NCBI GenBank assembly: GCA_036321795.1 | Contig: JAWQCY010000001.1 | Location: forward strand, 124,001-188,000 | DNA: 64,000 nucleotides | Origin: CAKVON01 sp902475665 | GTDB taxonomy: Bacteria > Actinomycetota > Coriobacteriia > Coriobacteriales > Atopobiaceae | Direction: 5' to 3' | In this document: one piece after another, positions 49,243 to 58,538 of the stretch | Numbering within the stretch: position 1 is the first letter of the stretch | Layout of the letters: each line of letters begins with the position of its first letter | The notes under the pieces: generated by a model | Told to the model about the DNA's origin: nothing | The model's input: the letters and a program-made list of their open reading frames with translations, nothing else | The model's database searches: none | Program-made: the position numbers and the translations under genes

Positions 49243-49932
49243 ATGTCACTCAGGTTCAGGGTCGTGTTCGCATTGTCTTGCGCGGTACTCACGTTACTCG
49301 CGTTCACCTCGTATGCGGGTCAGGTTCGTGCCGAGGCCGAGAAGGTCAGGTCGGACGCGATAGCGCGTTACGGCGGCGAGGTCGTGAGCCTTGTCGTCAC
49401 CAACAGGCAGATCGAGGCGGGCGAGACCGTCTCCTCGAGTGACGTCTCCAAGCGCGATTGGGTGGCTGACCTTGCCCCAGACGGTGCCCTTACCAGTGCC
49501 GACGACGTTGTGGGCAAAAAGCTCACGGTCGCTGCGGCCAAGGGCTCGCCTGTGACCAGGCTCAACTTCCGCGAGGACGGCGAGGGGATTGAGGTCCCGC
49601 CGGGCCACATCTCGATCGGCGTTGCCGTGGGCGATCGTGTGGGTCTGGCGCCGGACACCCTTCCTGGCACCAGGGTCGTCGCCTACTCCACCACCGAGAA
49701 GGGCACCACGCTTCTGGCTTCCAATATCGTCGTCCTCTCGCTCGGGAAGAGCGGGTCGGGGGCATTGACGGGTGCAAACCTTGCCGTGATGCCGGACGAC
49801 GTTGCTAAGGTTCTCTCCGCGAGTGCCGCTGGTGACCTAAGGCTCGTGGTTCCCGCCGATGACGTTACGGAGCTGCCGACGGGGGATGCCATTGCTGCCC
49901 CGACGGTTCCCAAGGAGAAGGGGGCTAGGTAA
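49243..49932 (+). CDS. Tad pilus assembly protein CpaB/RcpC-like (SAF domain)
   Basis: A 229-aa protein with an N-terminal membrane anchor (VVFALSCAVLTLLAFTSYAG) and a SAF domain near 55-120 (VVTNRQIEAGETVSSSDVS, KGSPVTRLNF), as in CpaB/RcpC. Its role is pilus assembly at the outer face of the membrane. ATG 49243 has GGGGAG 7 nt upstream; the upstream in-frame start at 49186 lies within the palindromic leader. Its stop overlaps the ATG of tadZ by one base. Confidence 0.85.
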   Translation: MSLRFRVVFALSCAVLTLLAFTSYAGQVRAEAEKVRSDAIARYGGEVVSLVVTNRQIEAGETVSSSDVSKRDWVADLAPDGALTSADDVVGKKLTVAAAKGSPVTRLNFREDGEGIEVPPGHISIGVAVGDRVGLAPDTLPGTRVVAYSTTEKGTTLLASNIVVLSLGKSGSGALTGANLAVMPDDVAKVLSASAAGDLRLVVPADDVTELPTGDAIAAPTVPKEKGAR

Positions 49933-51404
49933 TGGCCGAGCGTTGGTTTGTCTGTCTGCCGGAGGAGCGACTCGAGATTGGTGAGGGTGCCATCCGCGCG
50001 TTGTACCCCGGGGCCGAGGTCGTTCGCGAGTCGGATGCCGCACGGCTGCGTGCAAGAATGCTCGCGCAGGTACCCAGGCATGCGTCGGCCCTTGTGGGTG
50101 CATGTCCTGGGGGTATGACTGCGGTCAACCTCGCTGCGACGATTGTGCGCGATGGGCATGCCGATGAGGTGGTGCTGGTCGACGAGTCGCCTTCTGGGTC
50201 TTTGAGGTCACGCGCCGCCCAGGCGGGTTTGGACCGCGTTTTGAGCTATGGGGATCTTTGCGACGCTGCCCGCGCGGGGAACGATGCCGATGGTGCGACG
50301 GGGTCGTCGCGGGCGCTGGAACCCGCGCGGGTGGCGGAAGGGGGAGGGCTCTCGTGTGACCCCGTCTGCGACGAAGTTCCTTTTGCGGATGCGGGATCGC
50401 TCGATGACGTTGACCTTGGATGGGTTGATGACGTTCTCGATGGTCTCGAGCTTCCGGAGGCGAGTGCGATCGGGTCCGATGACCCCGCACCGCCGTCTGA
50501 CATTGCTCCAAGGGCAAGCGTTCCTCCTGGCAATCTGCCCTTGGCAGGGGTTGCTGATGTCGGAGCACGGGGTCGCGATTCTGCGCCGGTGGTCGTTGTC
50601 GCGTCGGGTCGGGGCGGTGTTGGCAAGTCGTCGTTGGTTGCGGTTGCGGCCCACAGGGCTGCCTCATGGGGGATGCGCGTTGCCGTCTTGGACCTTGACT
50701 TGGGTTCTGGAAACCTGTTTGGCATGTTTGGCCTGCAGGGCCCTGCCGACCTTGCCGCACTTCTCGACGGCAGGGGCTTGTCGACGCGGGACCTGGTCTC
50801 TGCCGGCGTGAGGGTTACGGACGACGTGCACCTGTGGGGTCCCTGCGCACGGCCCGAGATGGCGGAGACAATATCGCCCATGGTCGAGGGCATCATCGCC
50901 ATGCTGTCCAACGAGTATGACCTTGTGCTCGTGGATACGTCGACGACCTGGACCGATGCCGTTGCCCAGTCGGTGCAGGCGTGCGACAGGCTTCTGCTCG
51001 TCTCGGACGATCGATGGGGTGCGGTTGGGGCTATGGCGAGGACGGCGGCCCTGGCGGTGAGGTTGGGAGTTGCGAGGACAAGGATCATGCGGGCAAGCAA
51101 CCGCTGCGACGCGCGCGAGGGTGAGGAGGGCTTCCTCTATAGGGCTGACGTTGGTCTTGAGGCGGCCCAGGCCTTCAGGCTCCTCGATGGCGGGGAGGAT
51201 GTTGGCGAGCTGTTGCGCTCGGGGCATGCCGCCGACCTTGCGGTGATGAATAACGACTTCTCCGATTCCGCGGCTACCTGGCTGGCGCGTGTCCTCGAGG
51301 AACTTGGGCGTCTGCCCGACTGCAAGGATGCGACCAAGAGTCTCTCGGCACGCGTTCCCAGAAGAGCACACGGATTCTTTGCGCGCATGAGGGAGGTGGG
51401 ATAG
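49932..51404 (+). CDS. tadZ: Tad pilus localisation ATPase TadZ/CpaE
   Basis: A 490-aa MinD/ParA-type ATPase. The N-terminal 200 residues form a degenerate receiver-like region and an acidic linker; the ATPase starts near 222 with the deviant Walker A SGRGGVGKSS (K232), then DLDLGSGNLFGMFGL and VLVDTSTTWTD. CpaE/TadZ places the pilus machine in the cell. It overlaps cpaB by 1 nt and abuts tadA. Codon use is less biased than in the flanking housekeeping genes. Confidence 0.85.
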   Translation: MAERWFVCLPEERLEIGEGAIRALYPGAEVVRESDAARLRARMLAQVPRHASALVGACPGGMTAVNLAATIVRDGHADEVVLVDESPSGSLRSRAAQAGLDRVLSYGDLCDAARAGNDADGATGSSRALEPARVAEGGGLSCDPVCDEVPFADAGSLDDVDLGWVDDVLDGLELPEASAIGSDDPAPPSDIAPRASVPPGNLPLAGVADVGARGRDSAPVVVVASGRGGVGKSSLVAVAAHRAASWGMRVAVLDLDLGSGNLFGMFGLQGPADLAALLDGRGLSTRDLVSAGVRVTDDVHLWGPCARPEMAETISPMVEGIIAMLSNEYDLVLVDTSTTWTDAVAQSVQACDRLLLVSDDRWGAVGAMARTAALAVRLGVARTRIMRASNRCDAREGEEGFLYRADVGLEAAQAFRLLDGGEDVGELLRSGHAADLAVMNNDFSDSAATWLARVLEELGRLPDCKDATKSLSARVPRRAHGFFARMREVG

Positions 51405-52739
51405 GTGTCAGTGCTCGAGCGCGTTCGTGAGCGCGAGGGGACGATCGACGAGTCGCTTGTCGAAGCCGCGGCTGCCGACGAGCTTAGGGTTCGTCTCAAG
51501 CGGGATCTTATGGAGCGACTTGGCTTGTCCACCGTGGCAGCCATGGCGTCCATGGAAGAGGCCGGTGACGCTCGGCAGGAGCTTGCAGTCGCGTGCCAGG
51601 CGATCCTGAACTCTGGCGACTATGAGCGGATGGAGGTGGCGTCGCGCGACCGACTGATTCGTGAGGTGCTGGACGAGATCTTGGGCCTCGGCCCGCTCCA
51701 GCCGCTGCTTGATGACCCAACCATCACCGAGGTCATGGTCAATGGGTGCGACTCGGTCTTCTTCGAACGTGCGGGCGTGATGAGCGAGACGGATCGCGTG
51801 TTCAGATCCTCCGAGCAGATCCTTATGGCGGTCGACAGGATTCTTGCGCCCCTTGGCAGACGCCTCGACGAAAGCAATCCCATCGTCAATGCGCGTTTGC
51901 AAAACGGAGACCGCGTGAACGTCGTGGGAAGCCCCATTGCCGTGTCTGGTCCGATTGTGACCATCAGGCGCTTCTCGGACAGGATTGCCTCCCTGTCGAG
52001 GTTGGTGGAGCTCGGGGCACTGCCTGGCTGGTATGCAAGGCTGCTGAGCTGGGCCGTGCGTGCCAGGAAGGACATAGCGGTGGCGGGCGGAACTGGTTCG
52101 GGCAAGACGACCCTGCTCAATGCGCTGTCGTGCGAGATCGGTCACGATGAGCGCATCGTGACCATCGAGGACTCGGCCGAGCTTCGATTCGACACACATC
52201 CGCATGTGGTGAGGCTTGAGGCACGTGACGCCTCCATCGAGGGCACTGGTGCGGTGACTATTAGGGATTTGGTCAAGAACGCGCTCAGGATGCGTCCCGA
52301 CAGAATCGTTGTCGGCGAGGTACGTGGCGAGGAGTGCATCGATATGCTGCAGGCCATGAACACGGGTCACGACGGCTCCCTCACGACCCTGCATGCGGGC
52401 AGTTCGCGCGAGGCCATCCTGCGCCTTGTCCTGATGGCTCGCTTCGGAATGGATTTGCCCACCGACATCATCGAGGAACAGGTCGCCACGGCGTTGGACA
52501 TTATCGTCATGTCGCGTCGAATGCCGGGAGGCGCTCGGGTGATCTCGAACGCCTGTCTGGTTGGGCGACGGGAGGGCGGCGGCGTCGACCTGAGGAAGTT
52601 CGTCGATTTCGACCCCCATTCCGGGGAGTGGCGCTTGCTCGAGGTGCCCGCGTTCGTGGACGAGCTGGTGTCTGATGGGATGTTGGATGCCAAGGAGGTG
52701 GAGCGGTGGAGGTCCTCATGCTTGCCGGAGGTTGCGTGA
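51405..52739 (+). CDS. tadA: Tad pilus motor ATPase TadA/CpaF
   Basis: A 444-aa secretion ATPase (type II/IV family) that powers Flp pilus assembly. LGPLQPLLDDPTITEVMVNG is the N-terminal signature, Walker A GGTGSGKTT (K234), the Asp box TIEDSAELR, ALRMRPDRIVVGEVRG (Walker B), and HDGSLTTLHAGS (His box). The start is GTG 51405, directly after the tadZ stop, with GGGAGG upstream. Its 3' end overlaps tadB by 34 nt. One motor ATPase only is present, as usual for Tad. Confidence 0.94.
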   Translation: MSVLERVREREGTIDESLVEAAAADELRVRLKRDLMERLGLSTVAAMASMEEAGDARQELAVACQAILNSGDYERMEVASRDRLIREVLDEILGLGPLQPLLDDPTITEVMVNGCDSVFFERAGVMSETDRVFRSSEQILMAVDRILAPLGRRLDESNPIVNARLQNGDRVNVVGSPIAVSGPIVTIRRFSDRIASLSRLVELGALPGWYARLLSWAVRARKDIAVAGGTGSGKTTLLNALSCEIGHDERIVTIEDSAELRFDTHPHVVRLEARDASIEGTGAVTIRDLVKNALRMRPDRIVVGEVRGEECIDMLQAMNTGHDGSLTTLHAGSSREAILRLVLMARFGMDLPTDIIEEQVATALDIIVMSRRMPGGARVISNACLVGRREGGGVDLRKFVDFDPHSGEWRLLEVPAFVDELVSDGMLDAKEVERWRSSCLPEVA

Positions 52740-53644
52740 CCTCGGCCATGGCAGCATTCGTGTTCGTTCCCGCACGCCGCGCCGCCGCGCAGGTGCTTTT
52801 GGGCGAGAAGGACGTGTGGGATAGGCTCCGTCATGCGTGCGCATGGCTTGGACGTAGCGATCTTTCCCGTCGCTTGGGCATGGCCGAATCATGGGCGACC
52901 GTCTCTTCCGAGGTTGCGGGCGCACTGCGAGCCCGTGGTCATGGTTATGACGATGACGAGGGTTCTGGCCTGCTCTTGTTCGGCTGTGCTGGGCTTTGCG
53001 TGCTGCTGACAATCGTCTCGCTGTCTCCTTTGGGCATCGTTGTCGGCATTGCGTCGTGCGCTGTGGGCGTCCTTTTGCGGGTGAATGCGCAGAAGAGGCG
53101 ACAGAGGCAGGAGCTTGCTCGTGAGATGCCTGACGTCTTCCGCTCGCTCGCGGTGTCGCTTGGGTCTGGAAAGACCCTTCCGCAGGCAATCGAGTATGTG
53201 GGAACCCACGAGAGGGGTCCCGTCGGTGTGGAATTCGGCAAGGCCGCCATGTCCATCAGGTGTGGCGTTTCCGTTGCGGAGGCATTGGAGGAGCTGTCGC
53301 GTTCGCTTGATGCACCTGGGACCGAGCTGTTGGCGACCGCGCTCTCCATTTCGCAGAGGACGGGCAGTCCGTTGAGGGACCTCCTGCTTTCGTCCGCGAG
53401 GATGGTCGAGGGCAAGACCGAGTTGGACAGGACGTTGGTCACAAAGACGGCTCAGGCACGGCTGTCGGCACGTATCGTCTGCATCTTGCCCATCTTGATG
53501 GTCGCGATCCTGTCGATGCTGTCGCCCGAGTTTCGTGGTGGGGTCCTCGCTCCGCAGGGGATGGCGTGCCTTGCCGTCGCGCTTGTGCTTGACGGCATTG
53601 CGGTCCTTCTCATCAGGCGCCTTATGGGAAGTGTGTCCACATGA
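52706..53644 (+). CDS. tadB: Tad pilus inner-membrane platform protein TadB
   Basis: A 312-aa T2SSF-domain protein. Hydrophobic segments lie near 90-125 and 260-300; the cytoplasmic domain between includes EMPDVFRSLAVSLGSGKTLPQAI and the typical second half (TELLATALSISQRTGSPLRDLL). It forms the pilus platform together with TadC. The start is GTG 52706 with AGGAGG just upstream, inside tadA; ATG 52718 is an alternative. It overlaps tadC by 4 nt. Confidence 0.88.
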   Translation: MEVLMLAGGCVTSAMAAFVFVPARRAAAQVLLGEKDVWDRLRHACAWLGRSDLSRRLGMAESWATVSSEVAGALRARGHGYDDDEGSGLLLFGCAGLCVLLTIVSLSPLGIVVGIASCAVGVLLRVNAQKRRQRQELAREMPDVFRSLAVSLGSGKTLPQAIEYVGTHERGPVGVEFGKAAMSIRCGVSVAEALEELSRSLDAPGTELLATALSISQRTGSPLRDLLLSSARMVEGKTELDRTLVTKTAQARLSARIVCILPILMVAILSMLSPEFRGGVLAPQGMACLAVALVLDGIAVLLIRRLMGSVST

Positions 53645-54288
53645 GTGTCGACGTGCCCCTTCTGGCATACGGAGGGATGGCCTGCGCAGTTGGGTTTGCG
53701 TGTCCGTTCCTGCTTCTTGGCTGGCGCGGCAAGTCGGGTGTGCCTAGGCGGGTGGCGGCTAGGCCAAGCTTCGATGCGCTGCTGATGAGGCTGCCGGTCC
53801 TTGCGACATTTTGCTCCGCAAGGCGGCGACGGGAGCGTAACGCGAAATGCCTCGCCCAGATGCCCTCGCTTTTGGACATCGTGACGCTGGGGCTTTCTGC
53901 GGGACTGTCCTTTGACGCGTCGCTCGAGTTGTATTGCTCGAGGTCGTCAGACGAGCTGTCTGTTGCGGTGGGCAAGACGATGCTGCTCTGGCAGACGGGG
54001 CTTTCCAGTCGCGCCGACGCTCTCGTTGGGTTGGCCGACGATCTTGGCTCGCCGTCATTTCGCCGCTTTGCCGATGCGGTTTTGGAGGCGCTTGCCTTTG
54101 GCTCTCCCCTGGCGTCGACCTTGGCTCGACAGGCCCAGGCGATAAGGGACGAGCGCAGGTCGCTGGTGGAGGAACAAATCGAGAAGGTGCCCGTGAAGAT
54201 GCTCGTTCCGCTGGGGACGCTCATTGTCCCCGCGATGCTTCTGGCAATCCTGGGGCCGCTGCTCGGCTCGGCCGTGGGGACGTTCTGA
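53641..54288 (+). CDS. tadC: Tad pilus inner-membrane platform protein TadC
   Basis: A 215-aa T2SSF-domain protein, shorter than typical TadC (about 290 aa). QMPSLLDIVTLGLSAGLSFDASLEL is the characteristic start of the domain, and KVPVKMLVPLGTLIVPAMLLAILGP the C-terminal membrane helices. The ATG overlaps the tadB stop (ATGA). The missing N-terminal helices may be compensated by TadB. Confidence 0.85.
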   Translation: MSVDVPLLAYGGMACAVGFACPFLLLGWRGKSGVPRRVAARPSFDALLMRLPVLATFCSARRRRERNAKCLAQMPSLLDIVTLGLSAGLSFDASLELYCSRSSDELSVAVGKTMLLWQTGLSSRADALVGLADDLGSPSFRRFADAVLEALAFGSPLASTLARQAQAIRDERRSLVEEQIEKVPVKMLVPLGTLIVPAMLLAILGPLLGSAVGTF

Positions 54289-54315
54289 TCGTCATCGACA
54301 AGGGAGGTCGATCGA

Positions 54316-54516
54316 ATGGAGTCGCTTCGTTATTTTGCAAGTGCGGTCAAGGTGCGGTTGGCGGGGTTGGTCCGCGAGGACTCGGGACAGGGCACGACCG
54401 AGTACGCAATTCTCGTTGGCGTGCTCGTTGTAATCGCAATTGTCGCGGTCATCTCGTTTAAGGACAAGGTTTCCGAGCTATGGAACGCCATTGCAGACGG
54501 CATCAACTCGCTCTAG
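54316..54516 (+). CDS. flp: Flp-type major pilin
   Basis: A 66-aa prepilin. Class III cleavage is expected after SG in EDSGQGTTEYAILVGV, giving a mature pilin starting Q-G-T-T-E-Y with Glu at +5, followed by a hydrophobic helix (AILVGVLVVIAIVAVISF) and a short C-terminus. The ribosome site GGGAGG precedes the ATG. Processing needs a TadV-type peptidase, which is not in this window. Confidence 0.92.
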   Translation: MESLRYFASAVKVRLAGLVREDSGQGTTEYAILVGVLVVIAIVAVISFKDKVSELWNAIADGINSL

Positions 54517-54980
54517 CTGTTTTGGCCGTCGTCCTTACCGCCTTTGTGGCCGTGGGGCTTGGCGCTGTCATCCGAGGCAATGGGGCGGACGATGCGCTGG
54601 TGCCTGCGGGCGGTAGCGCCGGTTCTGCCTGGGATGGATCGCATGACGGCCTTGTCGAGAGGGAGGTTGGGCCAGGCCGCATGAGCGTTCGTGGGAGCGA
54701 GAAGGACATCGAGTCCTGCGCGACGGACGTCCTTGCGGGTTATAGGGACGCCCGGGATTGCGTTCTTGTGAGATCGGGCTACCTGGATCTTTCTGGCTCG
54801 GTGTGGAGCTGCACGGTACGGCGTCACGAGGGCGTCGAGATCTGCTTCGTGTGCCAGCGGGCAGACGGTGGCTCTGATGTCCGTGTCCTGAGGATGGAGG
54901 AGTCGGAATGGAGGGACCTGGATGGCCTGGCGGAAAGGTTCTCCGCTTCTTGGGGAGGAGTCGGGGCAGTCGACGACTGA
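54480..54980 (+). CDS. Unknown secreted or membrane protein in the Tad operon
   Basis: A 166-aa protein starting inside flp (37-nt overlap). An N-terminal hydrophobic segment, LALAVLAVVLTAFVAVGLGAV, could be a signal anchor; the rest is Asp/Gly/Val-rich with several Cys (residues about 80-125). No family is recognised. Position and overlap suggest it belongs to the pilus, possibly as an accessory surface protein. The start codon is uncertain because no clear ribosome site is seen. Confidence 0.55.
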   Translation: MERHCRRHQLALAVLAVVLTAFVAVGLGAVIRGNGADDALVPAGGSAGSAWDGSHDGLVEREVGPGRMSVRGSEKDIESCATDVLAGYRDARDCVLVRSGYLDLSGSVWSCTVRRHEGVEICFVCQRADGGSDVRVLRMEESEWRDLDGLAERFSASWGGVGAVDD

Positions 54981-55146
54981 GTACGCGCTTGTGCTCGTTG
55001 CTTTCCTGGCGATGCTTGGGGCGTTGGGACTGCTCTGGCATGCGGCTTCCGATGGCGTGCTGCTTGGCAAGGCGGTCGAGTCGGCATCGCATGGGTTTAG
55101 TGCGGGTGGCTCGTTTGGCGCTTGGCAGGACATCCTTCTTTTCTGA
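54922..55146 (+). CDS. Second Flp-like minor pilin
   Basis: A 74-aa prepilin-like protein. GEESGQSTTEYALVLVAFLA repeats the Flp cleavage pattern (G then Q-S-T-T-E, Glu at +5) followed by a hydrophobic helix. The C-terminus is longer and Gly/Ser-rich (HGFSAGGSFGAW), unlike the major pilin. It overlaps the preceding gene by 59 nt and tadE by 56 nt. Confidence 0.8.
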   Translation: MAWRKGSPLLGEESGQSTTEYALVLVAFLAMLGALGLLWHAASDGVLLGKAVESASHGFSAGGSFGAWQDILLF

Positions 55147-55606
55147 GTCGTCTGGCCAATCAAGTGTCGAGGCGGCCTTGTTGCTGCCCGTTCTTCTCGC
55201 CCTTCTGGCGATGCTCATGCAGCCTGCGTGCCTTCTGTATACGAAGTCTGTGATGAGGGGCGCTGCGGCGGAGGCGGCACGGGTCGCGGCGACGTTGGAC
55301 GAGGGAGACGCCTCCCATCTTCGCGAGTATGCGCTCCGAAGGCTTCGGGCGGTTCCCGAGGTGAGTGCATTTCACGTCGGGGGTGAGTCGGACTGGAAGG
55401 TTGAGGTGACGGGCGTGGGAGGGCCAAGGGTTCAGGTGGTCGTGGAGGGACATGCGAAACCATTGCCAGTGCTGGGTGGATTGGCCGAGGCATTGGGGAC
55501 AGGCGATGCGAACGGAGTCCTGTTGCGTGTGGAGGATTCCGAACAGGTCAGGCCCGAATGGGTTGGGGGTGGCTATGACGGCTGGATTGGGATGTGGGGA
55601 GCTTGA
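55091..55606 (+). CDS. TadE-like minor pilin
   Basis: A 171-aa TadE-type pseudopilin. ESSGQSSVEAALLLPVLLAL shows the class III site (G then Q-S-S-V-E) and TadE-type helix. A mostly beta C-terminal half follows (WKVEVTGVGGPRVQVVVEG). The start is uncertain: ATG 55091, GTG 55100 or GTG 55106 are all inside the preceding pilin gene. It overlaps the TadG-like gene by 32 nt. Confidence 0.78.
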   Translation: MGLVRVARLALGRTSFFSESSGQSSVEAALLLPVLLALLAMLMQPACLLYTKSVMRGAAAEAARVAATLDEGDASHLREYALRRLRAVPEVSAFHVGGESDWKVEVTGVGGPRVQVVVEGHAKPLPVLGGLAEALGTGDANGVLLRVEDSEQVRPEWVGGGYDGWIGMWGA

Positions 55607-57647
55607 TCGTCGCAGGTTCTTTGGGATCTCGCTCTTTTTGAGGGAGGAGGGTGGCTTCACCACGGTCTCGGTCGCGGTGTCTCTGCTTGTGAGCCTGTGT
55701 CTCGTGTTTGGGGCGGCTACGGCGGGTTGGGTCATGGCACGCTCGAACGAGGCGCAGGTGGTTGCCGATGCCACTGCCATGGCGGGGTCAAACGTCGTGG
55801 CGGCATATGCGACGGTGGCGCAAACCCTCGATGCATGCGTTCTGAGCATGGGCATTACGGGGGTCATTGTGTGTGGTGCGGGGCTGGTTCTGTCTGCCGT
55901 GCCCGGATTGTCCTCAGCGGGTCTGGAGGTCAGTGAAAGGGGAAGGGAGATTCTTGACTCGCGACGTGAGTTCGCACGGACCGCCGGGGAGGGACTTGAG
56001 CGGCTTGAGGGAACCCTGCCTTTGCTCATCGTTGCGAATTCCGCACAGTGTGTGGCTGCCAATGCGACAGAGCATGAGATTTCGTATGCCGGGTGCGCCG
56101 TCCCCTTTCCACAGGAGTCGCAAAGCGATTTCAAGTTGGATGCCGACGATGTTGATGCGTCGGAGCTTGAGAAGGCGTCAGATAGGATGCGTGAGGCCTC
56201 CGATAAGGCGAAGAAAGCGAAGGACGTGGTTGACGAGCTTGTTTTGGAAGGCTGGCTCGCCGATTGTGCGGATGAGCCCTACTGCATGCGACAGCGTGCC
56301 CAGACGCTTGCGGGCCTTGGCGAAAACGAGAACCCCAACTACCCCACGCCAGAGTCCTGGAACTTCGGAGCGCCGCTTCTCCGCGCGCGGAATTACTATT
56401 CGGCGCGACTTGCCTCCGAGCAGCCAAGCGCCTCTGGCGTCGAGGCGTTGACCGACTCGTGCGCGAGGAAGGCCTTCTATGGTTATGCGCTCGAGAGAGT
56501 GCGGTCTGGACACTATATGGAGCATGGGGACGGTACGGTCGATTTCGACCTGCCTCGCTTGCCCAAAAATACGGCGGAGATCAGGGCGACCACCCTATAT
56601 ACGGACGAATGCTGGCCTTGCACGAACGAAAAGGAAGGCAGGGTCCTCCATTCGAGCCTTTTGTGCCCAGGGGCCAAGGGCGGGTCCGCGGGTGTCGCCT
56701 CCCTTCGCGACGAGGAGTCTGGTGCGGTCGGGCATTGCGACGTCTGTCGGATGGATGTTGGAGATCTGGGAAAGGCCCCCGCCGCCTCGACTTCGATTGA
56801 AAACGGCTTCGAACACCATTGGCTTCGAGTTTGTGAGGCTGCCGAGAAGTACCAGGGCAAGCGCAACGAGCTTGCCAAAGCCGAGAAGAAGATGCGAGAC
56901 ATCGCCGAGGAGGGTGCTGGTGCCTTTGACAGGGCGATTGACGCCTTGTCCGTCACAAGGCCGAGGCTCTGTCCTCCCGGCGCGTGGGGATGCGTCTCGG
57001 TCGTGGTCAGGGCATCTGGCAAAACAACCCCAGCTCAACTTGCGGGTGCGCTGGTGACGGGCTCGGAGCTTCCCGCAGGCGCTGCGACCGCAGCTGCGGT
57101 TCTTGCGCCGGACGAGGCAACGGCAAACAACAACATCTTGTCCAGGTTCTTTGACGGCCTTGGAGCAAATGGCGGCATAGCTGGTCTGCCAGGCATGATC
57201 TGCGACCTTTGGGGACGGGCGCTGGTCGCATATGGATCTGCATACGAGGAGGTCTCGTCAGCCGCTCGCGACCTCTTCGATTCGCTCGATGGCGTCCTTG
57301 GCGGATCGACGGCATCTCGTCTGAGGGAGCGTTTGAACGAGCTGGTCGAGAAGGGCGGATTTGCCCCCTCGGACTTGAGTCTCAGAAAGCCCGTCCTTAT
57401 CAATACGAGGCACGTCCTTCGGAAGGCTGGCTACGACGACGCGCTTAAGGTGCGTGAGTTTGTCGAGGCGATGCCCTCGTCGGGAAATCCCACCCAAATG
57501 GCGGAGGCGTTAGGTCAGAAAACGAAGAGCGAGCTCGCCGGTCGTTTGGAGGGACAGAAGTTGACTCTGGCGGAGCTGCCCATACCAGGAACGAACGTCA
57601 GCATCCCCCTTACGGTTGATCTGGGGAAGTTGGTCGGTGCGCTATGA
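55575..57647 (+). CDS. TadG-like large pilus-associated protein
   Basis: A 690-aa protein with one N-terminal hydrophobic helix (TTVSVAVSLLVSLCLVFGAA) preceded by EEGG, then NEAQVVADATAMAGSNVVAAY, the conserved TadE/G-like start where one helix leads into an extracellular domain. The large exterior part has many Cys (CMRQR, DECWPCTNEK, CPGAKGG, CDVCRMDVGD) and a coiled-coil segment near 440-480. The start is ATG 55575 with GGGGGT upstream. The position is that of TadG, a probable pilus-base or tip component; the bulk of the exterior is unrecognised. Confidence 0.72.
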   Translation: MTAGLGCGELDRRRFFGISLFLREEGGFTTVSVAVSLLVSLCLVFGAATAGWVMARSNEAQVVADATAMAGSNVVAAYATVAQTLDACVLSMGITGVIVCGAGLVLSAVPGLSSAGLEVSERGREILDSRREFARTAGEGLERLEGTLPLLIVANSAQCVAANATEHEISYAGCAVPFPQESQSDFKLDADDVDASELEKASDRMREASDKAKKAKDVVDELVLEGWLADCADEPYCMRQRAQTLAGLGENENPNYPTPESWNFGAPLLRARNYYSARLASEQPSASGVEALTDSCARKAFYGYALERVRSGHYMEHGDGTVDFDLPRLPKNTAEIRATTLYTDECWPCTNEKEGRVLHSSLLCPGAKGGSAGVASLRDEESGAVGHCDVCRMDVGDLGKAPAASTSIENGFEHHWLRVCEAAEKYQGKRNELAKAEKKMRDIAEEGAGAFDRAIDALSVTRPRLCPPGAWGCVSVVVRASGKTTPAQLAGALVTGSELPAGAATAAAVLAPDEATANNNILSRFFDGLGANGGIAGLPGMICDLWGRALVAYGSAYEEVSSAARDLFDSLDGVLGGSTASRLRERLNELVEKGGFAPSDLSLRKPVLINTRHVLRKAGYDDALKVREFVEAMPSSGNPTQMAEALGQKTKSELAGRLEGQKLTLAELPIPGTNVSIPLTVDLGKLVGAL

Positions 57648-57689
57648 GGGGGGCGAAAGGCCGCCGTCGATCAGTCGATGGAGATGTGC

Positions 57690-58163
57690 ATGGCTTACGA
57701 AGCGCTTGCGGGGGAGGAGGGACAGATGAGCGTCGAGTTGGCGGCAACGCTTCCCGTCGTTCTGGTTGTCGCGCTGATCATTCTTAACTTGATGAGATTT
57801 GTGGGCGCATGCGCCCAGTTCGACAGGGTTGCTCCCAATGCCGTTGTGTCACAGGGGGTCTCGCCGCCGGGAGAGCAGGTTGAGTCTGGGGCAGTGGGTC
57901 GTGTCACCTCATGTATCGAAGACGCGATGCGTGGTGACGGGTCGTATTCGGTTGAGGTTCGTGCGTCGAGTATCGCCCTCGTCGGGGAAGAGGGGTCTGG
58001 CTTCTCGATTGGGTCGAATCTCACGCGCTATACGTGCACGTTCAGGATGCGTCCATGGCCGTCCGGTCTGTCAATCGCCGGGATTGGGCTTGGCCCGCCC
58101 ATCGCCCTCGAGCATACGCGCTCGTATGTCGTCGATAGATTCAAGCCAGGGGTGGTGATCTAG
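57690..58163 (+). CDS. Second TadE-like minor pilin
   Basis: A 157-aa pseudopilin. GEEGQMSVELAATLPVVLVV has the same G-Q-x-x-x-E pattern as the other three pilins and a hydrophobic helix. The C-terminal domain has a Cys pair (TSCIED, TRYTCTF). ATG 57690 is preferred, with GGAG 6 nt upstream; ATG 57678 and 57684 are in frame. Its stop abuts the ATG of the DUF192 gene. Confidence 0.75.
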   Translation: MAYEALAGEEGQMSVELAATLPVVLVVALIILNLMRFVGACAQFDRVAPNAVVSQGVSPPGEQVESGAVGRVTSCIEDAMRGDGSYSVEVRASSIALVGEEGSGFSIGSNLTRYTCTFRMRPWPSGLSIAGIGLGPPIALEHTRSYVVDRFKPGVVI

Positions 58164-58538
58164 ATGGGGTACGTCGACATTGTTTCGGAAATCGGTTCCC
58201 TGTCGATAAGGGCGCGTACGTTGTGTGGATGGGGGCCGCGTCTCAAGGGGTTGCTTGGTACCAGTCCTGATGCGGAAGCAGTGATCTTGGTTCCATGCAA
58301 GTCGGTTCACACCTATGGCATGACCTATCCAATTGACGTTGCCTTTTTGGGGAGTTCGGGTGAGGTGCTCGCTTCTTACAGGAATGTTGGCGCCGGCAGG
58401 AGGCTTCGCGTCCCGCATTCCATTGCCGTACTCGAGAGGCCGACTTCTGAGGAGGGGTGGTTTTCGCGGCACGAACGCGTTCGCTTCGTCGAGACTGCGG
58501 CAGTTGGTGTAACGGAAGGGGGAGTCTGTGATGGGTGA
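58164..58538 (+). CDS. DUF192 family protein
   Basis: A 124-aa protein. LVPCKSVHTYGMTYPIDVAFL and the following GEVLASYRN match the DUF192 beta-barrel family, whose biochemical role is unknown to me. There is no signal peptide. TAG-ATG abutment with the pilin gene and an 8-nt overlap with the FHA gene tie it firmly to the Tad operon. Similar proteins occur beside Tad genes in other actinobacteria, as I remember; unverified. Confidence 0.75.
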   Translation: MGYVDIVSEIGSLSIRARTLCGWGPRLKGLLGTSPDAEAVILVPCKSVHTYGMTYPIDVAFLGSSGEVLASYRNVGAGRRLRVPHSIAVLERPTSEEGWFSRHERVRFVETAAVGVTEGGVCDG

